Shown piece after piece: positions 53,201 through 55,755 of a stretch of 64,000 nt of DNA. The stretch's first letter is position 1, and each line of letters opens with the position of its first letter. The stretch is taken from contig CM019693.1 in assembly GCA_009760885.1 (NCBI GenBank), positions 50,920,596 through 50,984,595 on the forward strand, in the 5' to 3' direction. Position numbers and translations under genes: made by a program. The notes below the pieces were generated by a model. It saw only the letters and a list, made by a program, of their open reading frames with translations, was not told the origin of the DNA and searched no databases. The DNA comes from Achatina immaculata (taxonomy: Eukaryota > Mollusca > Gastropoda > Stylommatophora > Achatinidae).

Positions 53201-54953
53201 ATTAATGATGCTATTGTATAGTGTGAAAAATTAAAAAAAAAACATTTTAGATTTGCTTGATGGAGTCTGAGATTGCTGAGTTTGAAAAACTGGCTTATTG
53301 TACAGTGGGTCTCCCATAAAGATAAAAATGGAATAACAGATGAACATTTCAGATTTGTTTAAGGAAAGGGAACACACAATGCCATTTATGCTTTATGATC
53401 ACTAACAGAAAGAGGTTTAGAAGTACAGAAAGATCTCTTCTTATGCTTCATTGATTACACCAAGGCATTCGACAAGGTGAAACATAATGAGGTTATTAAA
53501 ATGCTTGAAGACATCAGTATAGACAGTAAAGACCTGAGGATTGTAAAACATCTATACTGGCAGCAAGAAGCAGCAATTTGAGTTGAAAATATAACTGGAA
53601 AATATCAACCAATAAAACAAAGAGTGTGACAAGGATGTATTCTATCTCCAGACCTTTTTTCTCTGTACAGCGAGAATATTCTAAGAACGATCATCACAGA
53701 ACCAGGCATAAAAATTGGAGAATACAATATTAACAACCTTTGATATGCTGACGACACAGTACTGATAGCTGAGAACCAACAAGACCTGCAAAATCTCTTG
53801 GATAAAGTCGCCAAAGAAAGTGAACAGAAAGGCCTTACTTTGAACATCAAAAAGACAGGGACTATGGTTATATGTAAGAAACAGAATCTACCAAAATGCA
53901 GTATAAAATTTAATGGAACTATTCTAAAGCAGGTGCAGAAATTCAAATACCTTGGAGCAGTAATAATTTCAGATAGGAAATGCAGAACAGAAATTAGGAT
54001 CAGAATAGGCCAAGCAGTGACTGTATTTCAGAGAATGAGAAACATATTATCCAACACATCATTATCAATGAATGTTAGAAAACGAGTCCTAAAATGCTAT
54101 ACTGAACATATCTTGTTATATGGAAATGAATCATGGACAATAGGCAGGTCTGCACAAAAATCATTGGAAGCAGTAGAAATGTGGCTTATTAGAAGAATGT
54201 TGCGAATCCCCTGGACAGCAAAAATAACTAATGAAGAATGTATGAGAAGAGCTGGAGAGACAAAAAATCTTGTCAAAAAGATAAGAGAGAGACACAATGT
54301 ACATTCATAGGACATGCAATGAGAAGAGGGGGTATTGAAAATATTATAACAACAGGAAAAATAGAAGGAAGAAGATCAAGAGGAAGACCAAGAGAAATGA
54401 TACTGGACAGTCTGACGGGATGGTGTGAGAGGAGATCACCAACTGAGCTGATGGCCCGCATGAAGGATCGTGTACTCTGGAGAAGCATAATAGCCAACGC
54501 CAGTCAGCACGGCACATGATGATGATGATGGGTCTCCCTGAAGAAGTTACTGGTGGTTGTCCAGCTGTAGAAGTGTTACAGAGATGACAGAATATGCCAG
54601 CGACTCATGGCTAGTCAGTTGCTTGATCCTCCTCCACATTGTCTGAAGAATAAAGCTGACTCTGAGAGTTAGTGAAAGACACTAACAGCAGTAGTGATAG
54701 TTTTCTCATGTGTGTGAAAGATCATTTTAAGACTAGGAAAGAGCATTTCTCATTCAAAAAGACAACAAAATGAATCAGTAATTTCTGTTCCCCAGTCTGC
54801 TGAAGGTGCACCTGCAACTGCGTGGCTTCTCTGTTTTCCTGGACATTGATCGGCTGAGGGCAGGCAAGTTTGATGAAAATCTGCTGCTCAGTATCCACAT
54901 GTCCAACCACTTTGTTCTCATCCTCACACCAGATTCTCTTGATCGCTGTCTAG
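13247..54953 (+). CDS. SARM1: SARM1 orthologue (ARM-SAM-SAM-TIR NAD+ hydrolase), eleven exons, partial at both ends
   Basis: The joined exons encode about 908 residues: an N-terminal extension (~345), an ARM-repeat region (~310), two SAM domains and the first half of a TIR domain. In animals SARM1 is an octameric NAD+ glycohydrolase. Its ARM domain holds the TIR silent until a rising NMN/NAD+ ratio releases it, and TIR cleavage of NAD+ then drives axon degeneration. The [12 protein letters not shown] motif keeps the Trp and Arg that in human SARM1 (W103, R110) line the allosteric NMN/NAD+ pocket. Exons: 13247-14284, 15675-15880, 16381-16489, 24034-24227, 25698-25832, 27913-28107, 33332-33508, 40593-40717, 45118-45353, 49725-49878, 54796-54953. 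All junctions are GT-AG and phase-compatible. The start exon and the TIR catalytic-Glu exon are not in the window. Confidence 0.93.
13290..13572 (+). repeat. coding 30-bp tandem repeat inside the SARM1 N-terminal exon
   Basis: Nine to ten units of 30 bp each contain GAGAATGTGAAGAGT and encode a decapeptide alternating between [18 protein letters not shown] and KSPLTLPEN types. The unit length keeps the frame. The opposite strand is also open, which is an artefact. Confidence 0.9.
14252..15044 (+). repeat. 51-bp minisatellite repeating the SARM1 exon end and its splice donor
   Basis: The unit is 33 bp of exon (AGAAGTTRRRGCAGCATAT, CGTACAGATGAGGG) plus 18 bp of intron starting GTGAGTTTGTTTG. 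GTGAGT occurs at 14285, 14336, 14387, 14438, 14489, 14540, 14591, 14642, 14693 and 14744 (51-bp spacing); 14791, 14838 and 14885 (47-bp spacing after loss of TTTG); then 14936 and 14987. The first ten donors share one phase. Read through, the unit encodes [17 protein letters not shown]. Confidence 0.93.
15045..15674. other. SARM1 intron remainder
   Basis: Unique AT-rich sequence ending in a good acceptor (CTTATGTTTTATCCAG at 15659-15674). The 83-residue open frame at 15227-15478 resembles nothing I know and has no supporting signals. Confidence 0.5.
15675..15880 (+). CDS. SARM1: SARM1 exon: ARM repeat 1 with allosteric Trp/Arg
   Basis: The acceptor TTTTATCCAG and donor CAA|GTAAGT bound 206 nt, starting in phase to complete a Gly codon and ending on a whole codon. 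The product reads [20 protein letters not shown], then [20 protein letters not shown] and [20 protein letters not shown], ending ASANLLEQ. It aligns with the first ARM helices of SARM1. The W and the R seven residues later correspond to human W103 and R110, which contact NMN/NAD+ in the regulatory pocket. This supports an intact metabolite switch. Confidence 0.93.
15881..16380. other. SARM1 intron, AT-rich degenerate repeats
   Basis: Loosely repeated blocks with 'gcatgtgtaacat' and 'ttagaatacacttatagc' suggest an old decayed tandem array. No exon or transposon is recognised. The intron ends with GCTATCTTCAG. Confidence 0.5.
16381..16489 (+). CDS. SARM1: SARM1 exon: ARM repeat 2
   Basis: This 109-nt exon begins GTGATGTCAACTCG after CTTCAG and ends ACAG|GTTGG in phase 1. 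The product [20 protein letters not shown], then [16 protein letters not shown] matches the SARM1 ARM segment that follows the LLEQ helix in other animals. The Gly codon is completed by the next exon 7.5 kb downstream. Confidence 0.92.
16625..16899. repeat. minisatellite with GATAGATATGGTAG core, left part
   Basis: Degenerate units of roughly 37-44 bp contain GATAGATATGGTAG and AACAAACAGCATTGA. The array resumes at 18172 after the mariner, so the transposon landed inside it. Confidence 0.8.
16900..18171 (-). mobile_element. mariner transposon, near full length
   Basis: This 1,272-bp element lies between TA dinucleotides (16898-16899 and 18172-18173). Its terminal inverted repeats are about 30 bp: the left end reads GTGATTGATAAGTTCTTGGC and the right end, reversed, reads GTGATTGATAAGTTCTCGGC. 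Length and ends are those of a mariner. It sits inside a minisatellite in a SARM1 intron and encodes a broken transposase on the minus strand. A second, truncated relative is at 41551-42174. Confidence 0.92.
17132..17611 (-). pseudogene. mariner transposase (broken)
   Basis: The open part (159 residues) contains the first catalytic Asp in [10 protein letters not shown] and the second in [10 protein letters not shown], followed by HPPYSPDLA. The third Asp of the DD34D triad (expected in an 'LAP.DYYLF' motif) is out of frame because one base is missing in the CCC run near 17154. The sequence after it ([19 protein letters not shown]) continues in another frame, and the N-terminal helix-turn-helix region is also frame-broken, so no active enzyme is encoded. 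Confidence 0.88.
18172..18292. repeat. minisatellite with GATAGATATGGTAG core, right part
   Basis: Three more units (TAGTTAGATAACAAACAGCA) continue the array interrupted by the mariner. Confidence 0.8.
18293..18784. other. SARM1 intron, no feature seen
   Basis: AT-rich unique sequence. A 92-residue open frame at 18339-18617 shows no recognisable similarity and is not called. Confidence 0.4.
18785..19007 (-). mobile_element. rearranged family D retroelement fragment
   Basis: A short + piece (CTTGGTATAAAGTGGAATGA) resembles family D at 35300. It is followed by a minus-strand piece matching the family D C-terminus (complement of the 'VIRKRR.TYVGH' and 'PKQAI' blocks). The two orientations point to an inversion or two separate fragments. 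Confidence 0.5.
19008..19346 (-). mobile_element. RTE-like family A copy (outermost in nest), left part
   Basis: Reverse-complement family A C-terminal sequence, from the [13 protein letters not shown] block (about 19010-19050) up to the 'RREIK..TI' block near 19340. It is cut by a family D insertion and resumes at about 23305. The 3' end of this copy is not preserved. Confidence 0.8.
19347..20103 (+). mobile_element. RTE-like family D copy (second level), left part
   Basis: The + strand reads [35 protein letters not shown] (the RT box, with TDD in place of ADD), [30 protein letters not shown], then [19 protein letters not shown]. Stops and indels break it. The copy is cut at about 20103 and its 3' end resumes at about 23182. 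Confidence 0.82.
20104..20794 (-). mobile_element. RTE-like family A copy (third level), 3' part
   Basis: A minus-strand family A copy with its 3' tail (ATTCATTCATTC) at 20105. The C-terminal region and the [20 protein letters not shown] block are readable. It is interrupted at 20795 by a Penelope-like element and resumes at 21803. It lies inside family D with a diverged GCCAAATGA/GCCATATGA flank pair. Confidence 0.87.
20795..21802 (+). mobile_element. Penelope-like element 3' end (GIY-YIG endonuclease and 3' UTR)
   Basis: This 1,008-bp insertion is flanked by the 13-bp direct repeat CATTAAGATAGAG (20782-20794 and 21803-21815). It carries the C-terminal GIY-YIG domain and about 480 bp of 3' UTR, but no reverse transcriptase, so it is 5'-truncated. 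Near the end, GGCTCACGCCGAAACGTCAC resembles the conserved GAAAC-containing end of Penelope-like elements, which often derives from a hammerhead-ribozyme motif. Confidence 0.88.
20797..21309 (+). pseudogene. Penelope-like GIY-YIG endonuclease domain (5'-truncated)
   Basis: An uninterrupted frame runs from the truncation point to a stop after LNSLFSYT (about 170 residues). It contains [19 protein letters not shown], a Cys cluster ([10 protein letters not shown]) of the type found between RT and endonuclease in Penelope-like elements, then [19 protein letters not shown] (GIY-YIG core) and [10 protein letters not shown] with the expected Arg. There is no native start codon. The domain is intact, unlike the surrounding elements, so the insertion is probably recent. 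Confidence 0.9.
21803..23181 (-). mobile_element. RTE-like family A copy (third level), 5' part
   Basis: The copy interrupted at 20794 continues here. Minus-strand blocks include [14 protein letters not shown] (about 21880), the [20 protein letters not shown] block (about 22340), [19 protein letters not shown] (about 22540), and a linker with [19 protein letters not shown]. It stops near 23181 within the segment that follows the endonuclease, so it lacks EN. The internal frames carry a few indels, including one at 22060-22130. Confidence 0.87.
23182..23304 (+). mobile_element. RTE-like family D copy (second level), 3' end
   Basis: The last 120 bp of family D ([15 protein letters not shown], then a broken 'LRALCDV' end and GGCACAGGAAGGATAT) complete the copy begun at 19347. 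Confidence 0.78.
23305..23420 (-). mobile_element. RTE-like family A copy (outermost in nest), right part
   Basis: Complementary to the family [11 protein letters not shown] and [10 protein letters not shown] region, directly continuing the segment that ended at 19346. A short internal duplication repeats 'gatccaatatattcaaaac' (23326 and 23354). Confidence 0.78.
23421..24033. other. SARM1 intron, no gene
   Basis: Contains a poly(T) run (23460-23477) and AT-rich unique sequence. Nothing else is recognised. The acceptor is TTTATTCTTGAAG. Confidence 0.5.
24034..24227 (+). CDS. SARM1: SARM1 exon: ARM repeats 3-4
   Basis: This 194-nt exon starts by completing a Gly codon, then reads [20 protein letters not shown], then [20 protein letters not shown] and [20 protein letters not shown], ending SKHK before GTGGGT. 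The 'GILE.MFKHSEETC' and 'GGLD..L.WCR' signatures are highly diagnostic of SARM1/tir-1 ARM repeats. The acceptor has a purine before AG (GAAG) and is weaker than others in the gene. Confidence 0.95.
24228..24823. other. SARM1 intron, degenerate T-rich repeat
   Basis: Recurrent TTTTCATGTTTTGTTTTAT-like blocks at irregular 40-60 bp spacing suggest a decayed minisatellite. The 76-residue open frame here is an artefact of that composition. Confidence 0.55.
24824..25331 (+). mobile_element. RTE-like family D, 5'-truncated copy
   Basis: A good copy of the family D C-terminus. It includes [51 protein letters not shown] and [11 protein letters not shown], then one stop, [16 protein letters not shown] and TLRALCDV. 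The 3' end is GGAAAGATATAAGATA. Only one clear stop is seen after NTTG. Confidence 0.88.
25332..25697. other. SARM1 intron, no feature seen
   Basis: AT-rich unique sequence ending with the acceptor TTTTTTCTCCCCAG. Nothing else is recognised. Confidence 0.5.
25698..25832 (+). CDS. SARM1: SARM1 exon: ARM repeat 5
   Basis: A 135-nt, phase-0 exon encoding [40 protein letters not shown] and GTLDL. The 'EWLFPLAFS' and 'ACLA...L..NKE.E..V..SGTL' pattern matches SARM1 closely. The acceptor (CTTTTTTCTCCCCAG) and donor (CTG|GTAAGC) are strong. Confidence 0.95.
25833..25907. other. short intron segment before mariner-like insertion
   Basis: Nothing is recognised in this short stretch between the exon and the inserted element. 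Confidence 0.4.
25908..27150 (-). mobile_element. mariner-like transposon remnant with Asp-to-Asn change
   Basis: Imperfect ends pair CTCACAAAGTTCCAGGACTG on the left with the reverse of a GGTCCCAGACTTTGCAAACA block on the right. The spacing of about 1.24 kb fits a mariner. Minus-strand fragments read [20 protein letters not shown] followed by [10 protein letters not shown]. In mariner transposases the third catalytic residue is the Asp of 'APSDF/APCDF'. Here it is AAC (Asn), so this copy could not be active even if its frames were intact. Multiple other stops are present. Confidence 0.75.
27170..27600. repeat. degenerate tandem repeat (TGTGTGACATGATGAGCAGT unit)
   Basis: Units of about 40-60 bp contain GTGTGACATGATGAGCAGT and TTGTGTTGTGTTA. 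Clear at 27180-27380, decaying into 'taatattgctgtgttagc' units afterwards. Confidence 0.65.
27601..27912. other. SARM1 intron, no feature seen
   Basis: AT-rich unique sequence ending in ACTGTCCTCCATTAG, the acceptor of the next exon. Confidence 0.5.
27913..28107 (+). CDS. SARM1: SARM1 exon: ARM repeats 6-7
   Basis: A 195-nt, phase-0 exon encoding [40 protein letters not shown] and [20 protein letters not shown], ending QGRHE. The 'LV.PF...P..FA', 'QGR....L.RL.PLL.S.R.EAQ..AAF' pattern matches the late ARM repeats of SARM1. The donor is GAG|GTAAGA. Confidence 0.95.
28108..28240. other. SARM1 intron segment
   Basis: Short unique sequence before the 41-bp minisatellite. No feature is seen. Confidence 0.4.
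28241..28645. repeat. 41-bp minisatellite array
   Basis: About ten near-identical 41-bp units contain CACTCAGTCTATATAATATC and CCTGTGTGGTACCCTGGTGA. One unit lacks two bases (28345) and one has a GTTGACATT variant (28400). High unit identity suggests recent homogenisation. Confidence 0.93.
28700..28975 (-). mobile_element. RTE-like family A 3' fragment
   Basis: Reverse complement of the family A end (C-terminal EAYRSAV-like region through KYFGHIKRH). 5'-truncated at about 28975 and lacking a clean tail. Confidence 0.8.
28976..29329. other. SARM1 intron, unassigned
   Basis: A 67-residue + frame at 29103-29306 ([18 protein letters not shown]) has no recognised family. It may be retroelement debris. 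Confidence 0.4.
29330..29590. repeat. dispersed repeat, copy 2 of 3
   Basis: Shares the same ordered blocks as 228-480 and 51590-51945, including AAAAATAGATGAAAATTTAAA and a later GACTGAGAAATAAGATAAAA block found also near 51880. Confidence 0.5.
29790..30297 (+). mobile_element. RNase H-type LINE 3' fragment with AAG tail
   Basis: Broken + frames include [16 protein letters not shown] and a C-terminal Cys/His block [20 protein letters not shown] then [13 protein letters not shown]. This matches the zinc-knuckle-like 3' end of I/Jockey/R1-type LINEs. The copy ends in CGAACACAGAAAAAGAAGAA, an AAG-rich tail. The 10247-11559 retroposon ends with a similar CGAACAAAGAAGAAG sequence. Confidence 0.7.
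30328..30722 (+). mobile_element. RTE-like family A 3' fragment
   Basis: Starts at CACTTAACAAAACAGCTGAG ([20 protein letters not shown]) and runs to the ATGAATGAATGAG tail. Frame-broken by several indels. Confidence 0.88.
30723..31563. other. SARM1 intron, unassigned
   Basis: No gene is seen. 31260-31555 contains degenerate AT-rich units with TATTAGAACACATTATATT that continue after the next transposon (32516-32880), so that insertion sits in a decayed repeat field. Confidence 0.45.
31564..32515 (-). mobile_element. mariner-like transposon, internally shortened
   Basis: Terminal inverted repeats flanked by TA: the left reads CGAGGGGTGTTCAGAAAGTA and the right, reversed, reads CAGGGGGCATTCGGAAAGAA, with ACACCAC/GCACCAC following. 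The element is 952 bp, shorter than the usual 1.3 kb. Minus-strand fragments carry [20 protein letters not shown] (second catalytic Asp) and [11 protein letters not shown] (third Asp intact), but in different frames. It is non-autonomous. Confidence 0.85.
32516..33110. repeat. degenerate AT-rich repeats and ~64-bp tandem repeat
   Basis: From about 32880 to 33090, about four units of 64 bp contain ATAAGAACATGATGTGTTAG and ACATTGTTTGGTAGTATTAA. Upstream units are more decayed. Confidence 0.75.
33332..33508 (+). CDS. SARM1: SARM1 exon: last ARM helices and start of SAM1
   Basis: A 177-nt, phase-0 exon encoding [40 protein letters not shown] and [19 protein letters not shown]. The ARM-to-SAM transition ('ALK..GE.IP....VP.WTV.DV..WV.QIGF') has the SARM1 arrangement, and the SAM1 domain continues in the next exon. 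The donor is CAG|GTATAT. Confidence 0.95.
33586..34515 (+). mobile_element. Tc1-like transposon remnant
   Basis: Broken + frames read [23 protein letters not shown] (first catalytic Asp), [20 protein letters not shown], then [17 protein letters not shown] (second Asp) and [20 protein letters not shown] (Glu of the DD34E triad). This is the order in Tc1 transposases. The right end (GTTGCGTTTCTTTT..GAACAGTATA) looks like a Tc1 terminus. The left terminus is lost. Several stops and at least two frameshifts are present. Confidence 0.88.
34640..35645 (+). mobile_element. RTE-like family D copy
   Basis: Reads [17 protein letters not shown], a broken pre-YADD segment, [16 protein letters not shown] (34840-34890), [43 protein letters not shown] and TLRALCDV, with a GGGAAGGATATAAGATA end. 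5'-truncated within the RT. A few indels and stops are present. Confidence 0.87.
35646..35904. other. SARM1 intron, no feature seen
   Basis: AT-rich, with a short G-rich run (35709-35719). No gene or element is identified. Confidence 0.4.
35905..36760 (+). mobile_element. degraded non-LTR retroelement, separate family
   Basis: Fragments include [20 protein letters not shown] (YADD-like box as CADD), [18 protein letters not shown] then [19 protein letters not shown], and a '[17 protein letters not shown]' end. The organisation is the RT palm followed by the 'LYGSETW' region, as in families A-D, but the sequence is different. Heavily broken. Confidence 0.65.
36868..37050. repeat. 36-bp minisatellite, left part
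   Basis: Units contain TCTAATAGATTAGGCTGAGG and GAAAAGATNATGTT. The array resumes at 39750 after the family B insertion. Confidence 0.88.
37051..39749 (+). mobile_element. RTE-like family B, longest copy
   Basis: 2.7 kb inserted in a 36-bp minisatellite, with GAGGGAAAAA/GAGGAAAAA at the two flanks as a possible target duplication. It begins part-way into the endonuclease ([16 protein letters not shown] in broken frame) and runs to a (GAT)n tail. It encodes most of EN, the RT and the C-terminal domain. Only about one nonsense change in the RT (37126-38844 ends at a CGA-to-TGA change in the Q-G-C motif) and a few indels are visible, so it is fairly young. Confidence 0.9.
37126..39735 (+). pseudogene. 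family B endonuclease-reverse transcriptase
   Basis: The 572-residue first part holds [24 protein letters not shown] (EN catalytic motif), [20 protein letters not shown] and [11 protein letters not shown] (EN C-terminal His motif). RT motifs follow: [23 protein letters not shown] and [13 protein letters not shown] stop at 38842-38844 precedes [10 protein letters not shown]. The second part (39013-39552) holds the sequence after [11 protein letters not shown], then [15 protein letters not shown] one-base insertion in the A run near 39478 shifts the last 80 codons. The start codon is lost with the 5' truncation. Confidence 0.9.
39750..40252. repeat. 36-bp minisatellite, right part
   Basis: About 13 units of 33-38 bp contain TTTTCTAATAGATTAGACTG and TGAGGAAAAGCTGATG. 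They continue the array at 36868. Confidence 0.92.
40253..40592. other. SARM1 intron, no feature seen
   Basis: Unique AT-rich sequence with an A run at 40342-40354. Ends with CACTGTACATTGTCAG, the acceptor of the next exon. Confidence 0.5.
40593..40717 (+). CDS. SARM1: SARM1 exon: SAM1 core
   Basis: A 125-nt exon encoding [40 protein letters not shown] and K plus two bases of an Arg codon. 'IGF..Y...F.E..VDGDLLL.LT.EDL...L.M.S.I.RKR' is the SAM1 signature of SARM1. The tandem SAM domains drive octamer assembly. The donor AAG|GTCAGT departs from the usual GTAAGT. Confidence 0.95.
40735..41265. repeat. 50-bp minisatellite array
   Basis: About ten units of 50 bp contain GTATACTGTCTATAGAGGGC and ATTTTAAGAGAGACAGGTTT. 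They decay into 'ctgtagagggcatt' remnants up to 41400. Confidence 0.92.
41266..41550. other. SARM1 intron, decayed repeat edge
   Basis: Remnants of the preceding 50-bp unit to about 41400, then unassigned sequence to the TA target of the mariner. Confidence 0.5.
41551..42174 (-). mobile_element. mariner, truncated second copy
   Basis: Begins CGAGGGGTGATTGATAAGGT after TA and matches the first half of the 16900-18171 mariner, then breaks off after AAGTCTCAT. The minus-strand frame (41765-42082) includes [20 protein letters not shown] and [13 protein letters not shown]. As in the first copy, the base count before the third Asp codon is one short, so the catalytic Asp is out of frame. The first-Asp motif lies at the broken edge. 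Confidence 0.88.
42210..44745. repeat. 26-bp minisatellite with ~914-bp higher-order repeat
   Basis: Close to 100 units of about 26 bp contain CAGCATTTATCCTTGAACAC followed by TGTTGT or TGTAGT. Rare variants recur at fixed distances: ACACTAGTGAGC at 42771 and 43686 (915 bp apart), and ACTGTAGAGGAGAG at 43291, 44205 and 44524 (914 and 319 bp apart). The array therefore holds a ~914-bp higher-order unit and a partial third copy. Confidence 0.95.
44746..44856. other. intron spacer
   Basis: Short unique sequence between two arrays. No feature is seen. Confidence 0.4.
44857..44985. repeat. 32-bp tandem repeat
   Basis: Four exact or near-exact copies of a 32-bp unit (GTTAGATTGTCTTAGGATAA, TGTAGCATAGTT). 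Confidence 0.95.
45118..45353 (+). CDS. SARM1: SARM1 exon: SAM2
   Basis: A 236-nt exon entered one base into an Arg codon. It encodes [60 protein letters not shown] and [18 protein letters not shown], then G|GTAAGT. 'RF.REL..LK..ADYS..D...L..WL.SL.P...QYTY' and 'L..CGI....HR..IL' are diagnostic of the second SAM domain of SARM1. Confidence 0.95.
45406..46075 (-). pseudogene. LINE RNase H and C-terminal domain
   Basis: The 162-residue open frame at 45406-45894, plus the upstream frame to about 46075, contain the RNase H acidic residues: Glu in DAEVRAI, Asp in LTDARS, Asp in [10 protein letters not shown]. The C-x-C...H...C pattern of the LINE 3' end follows. A frameshift near 45890 separates the two halves. 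Confidence 0.8.
47294..47690 (-). mobile_element. RTE-like family B 3' fragment nested in the LINE
   Basis: Flanked by the perfect 12-bp repeat TCCATGCTGCTA (47282-47293 and 47691-47702). On the minus strand it runs from the [14 protein letters not shown] region to the [20 protein letters not shown] end and the (GAT)n tail at 47294. A 5'-truncated insertion. Confidence 0.92.
48201..49065 (+). mobile_element. internally deleted copy of the RNase H LINE, opposite orientation
   Basis: The + strand has a GC-richer 5' part of about 400 bp, then TLMQWNAES and, after a frame break, [16 protein letters not shown] (start of an AP endonuclease domain). It jumps near 48720 directly to [20 protein letters not shown], which is found 3' of the RNase H domain in the minus copy, and then follows the LINE 3' end to about 49060. 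EN, RT and RNase H are deleted. It lies head-to-head with the minus copy. Confidence 0.72.
49066..49724. other. SARM1 intron, no feature seen
   Basis: Unique sequence ending in the acceptor GACTTTATCTGTGACAG for the first TIR exon. Nothing else is recognised. Confidence 0.5.
49725..49878 (+). CDS. SARM1: SARM1 exon: linker and first TIR strand
   Basis: A 154-nt exon entered two bases before a whole codon (completing GAG). It encodes [37 protein letters not shown], then [14 protein letters not shown] and AG|GTAACA. '[16 protein letters not shown]' is the opening strand and helix of the SARM1 TIR domain ('DVFISYRR..GSQLASLLKV' in other animals). It splices in phase to the next TIR exon (AG+T = Ser). 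The last 20 bases of this exon are repeated in the following minisatellite. Confidence 0.93.
49859..51490 (+). repeat. 40-45-bp minisatellite repeating the TIR exon end and its splice donor
   Basis: The unit is about 20 bp of exon (AGTGGCTCACAGCTAGCAAG) plus 20 bp of intron (GTAACATAGTACATAGATCA), or 25 bp in units with the ATATAACAGTACATAGATCA variant. Roughly 38-40 units follow the true junction at 49878/49879. Most keep AGCAAG|GTAACAT, so the array holds several dozen candidate donors. Minus-strand open frames through it are artefacts. Confidence 0.93.
51590..51826. repeat. dispersed repeat, copy 3 of 3
   Basis: Matches 228-480 and 29330-29590 (AATCCAATATTTC, AAAGCTTTTTCTTTTCAAG, GATCACATACAAAAAAACAA). 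Its right part, to about 51945, enters the duplicated block below. Confidence 0.55.
51827..53865. repeat. 1,019-bp tandem duplication
   Basis: Two almost identical copies (about 51827-52845 and 52846-53864) lie head to tail. Landmarks TGTCCAGATA (51831, 52850) and TACTGATAGC (52741, 53760) are both exactly 1,019 bp apart. One difference I see is AAAAATCTC versus AAAGATCTC (about 52413 and 53432). The unit covers part of the dispersed repeat, 350 bp of unique intron and the first 550 bp of a family B element. Confidence 0.95.
52297..54528 (+). mobile_element. RTE-like family B copy with internally duplicated 5' part
   Basis: The element starts in the RT ([14 protein letters not shown] region) and ends in a (GAT)n tail. 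The 10-bp TGGGTCTCCC precedes it at 52287-52296 and follows it at 54529-54538, which is a target duplication; the same decamer recurs at 53306-53315 in the duplicated block. Frames include [18 protein letters not shown], broken pre-YADD sequence with the box preceded by TGA (52724), then 53798-54310 from [11 protein letters not shown] to [15 protein letters not shown], and an intact end at 54238-54519. Confidence 0.92.
54539..54795. other. SARM1 intron end
   Basis: Unique sequence leading to the acceptor TTTCTGTTCCCCAG. No other feature. Confidence 0.5.
54796..54953 (+). CDS. SARM1: SARM1 exon: TIR domain, BB-loop region
   Basis: A 158-nt exon that completes a Ser codon, then encodes [40 protein letters not shown] and [12 protein letters not shown] before G|GTGAGC. 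'[14 protein letters not shown]...L.AGKF...L..S......FVL.L.P..LD.C' is the SARM1 TIR up to the fourth strand. The catalytic Glu (human E642, in a 'W.HKE' motif) should lie in the next exon, which I do not find before 64000. Confidence 0.95.
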
Positions 54954-55298
54954 GTGAGCTGGTCACTTCCTGATAATAATATTTAAACTTCATTTTGAGC
55001 ATGTGACTTCCCTTGCCTTTGTTATATCTCACACTTCCTGTCACTCTCTGTTCTTTTATTTACTTAAATGTCACATCCTTTTGTATTCACTAACATCGCC
55101 TCCTCTTGTATTCACTAACCATCACCTGCTTTTGTTTTTACTAACCATCACCTGCTTTTGTTTTTACTAACCATCACCTGCTTTTGTTTTTACTAACCTT
55201 CGCCTGCTTTTGTATTCAGTGTCATTTGTGTTCACTAACCTTTATTGCTCATTTCTGTTTTCTGTGTTAGAGTGCTAAATATGAATCACATGCACATT
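54954..55298. repeat. SARM1 intron with short ~27-bp tandem repeat
   Basis: At 55085-55210, about five imperfect units contain ACTAACCATCACCTGCTTTT. No exon is recognised. Confidence 0.75.
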
Positions 55299-55755
55299 TT
55301 ATTTGAAGCAATCCTCCATAGCTTCCGTTTCTTTCTGTAGCAAGATGCTAGTACTGAGCATTGTGGATTCATCATTAATCATCATCTTGTGCCATCTCCC
55401 CACAGTAGGTTGGCAGCAGTGAGTCACTAGTCTGTTCTGCTTCTTGTCTTTATAGTGCACTAGGCCAAGCTGGTTCCTGTCCATCTCTTGTTGTTGTCCA
55501 CCCATTTATGTCACTGTTGCCCTCTTGTTTTCTTCCCTTTGATCTTGCTCTCTTATCAGTATAGTATTATGCCTCTTGATGTGCCCAAAGTATGTTAGTT
55601 GTCTTGTTCTTGTGATTTTCAGTGTTTCTCTTTTCAGTTCCGGCTGATTTAGCACTTCTTTTTTCTTTTCTGCCCACTTGATATGCCCCATTATTCTGTA
55701 TATGCACATTTTGAGGGTCTCAGTTTTCTTTTCTTTTGACTTATTCAAGGTCCTT
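55299..55755 (-). mobile_element. RTE-like retroelement C-terminal fragment
   Basis: On the minus strand this reads [59 protein letters not shown], then (other frame) WQQQEMDRNQLGL and a DXA-rich end. The order (RMM..ISW, RQL.YFGHI.R, GR...RW) is the usual RTE-type C-terminus. It abuts the 5' end of the family C copy in opposite orientation. Confidence 0.72.
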
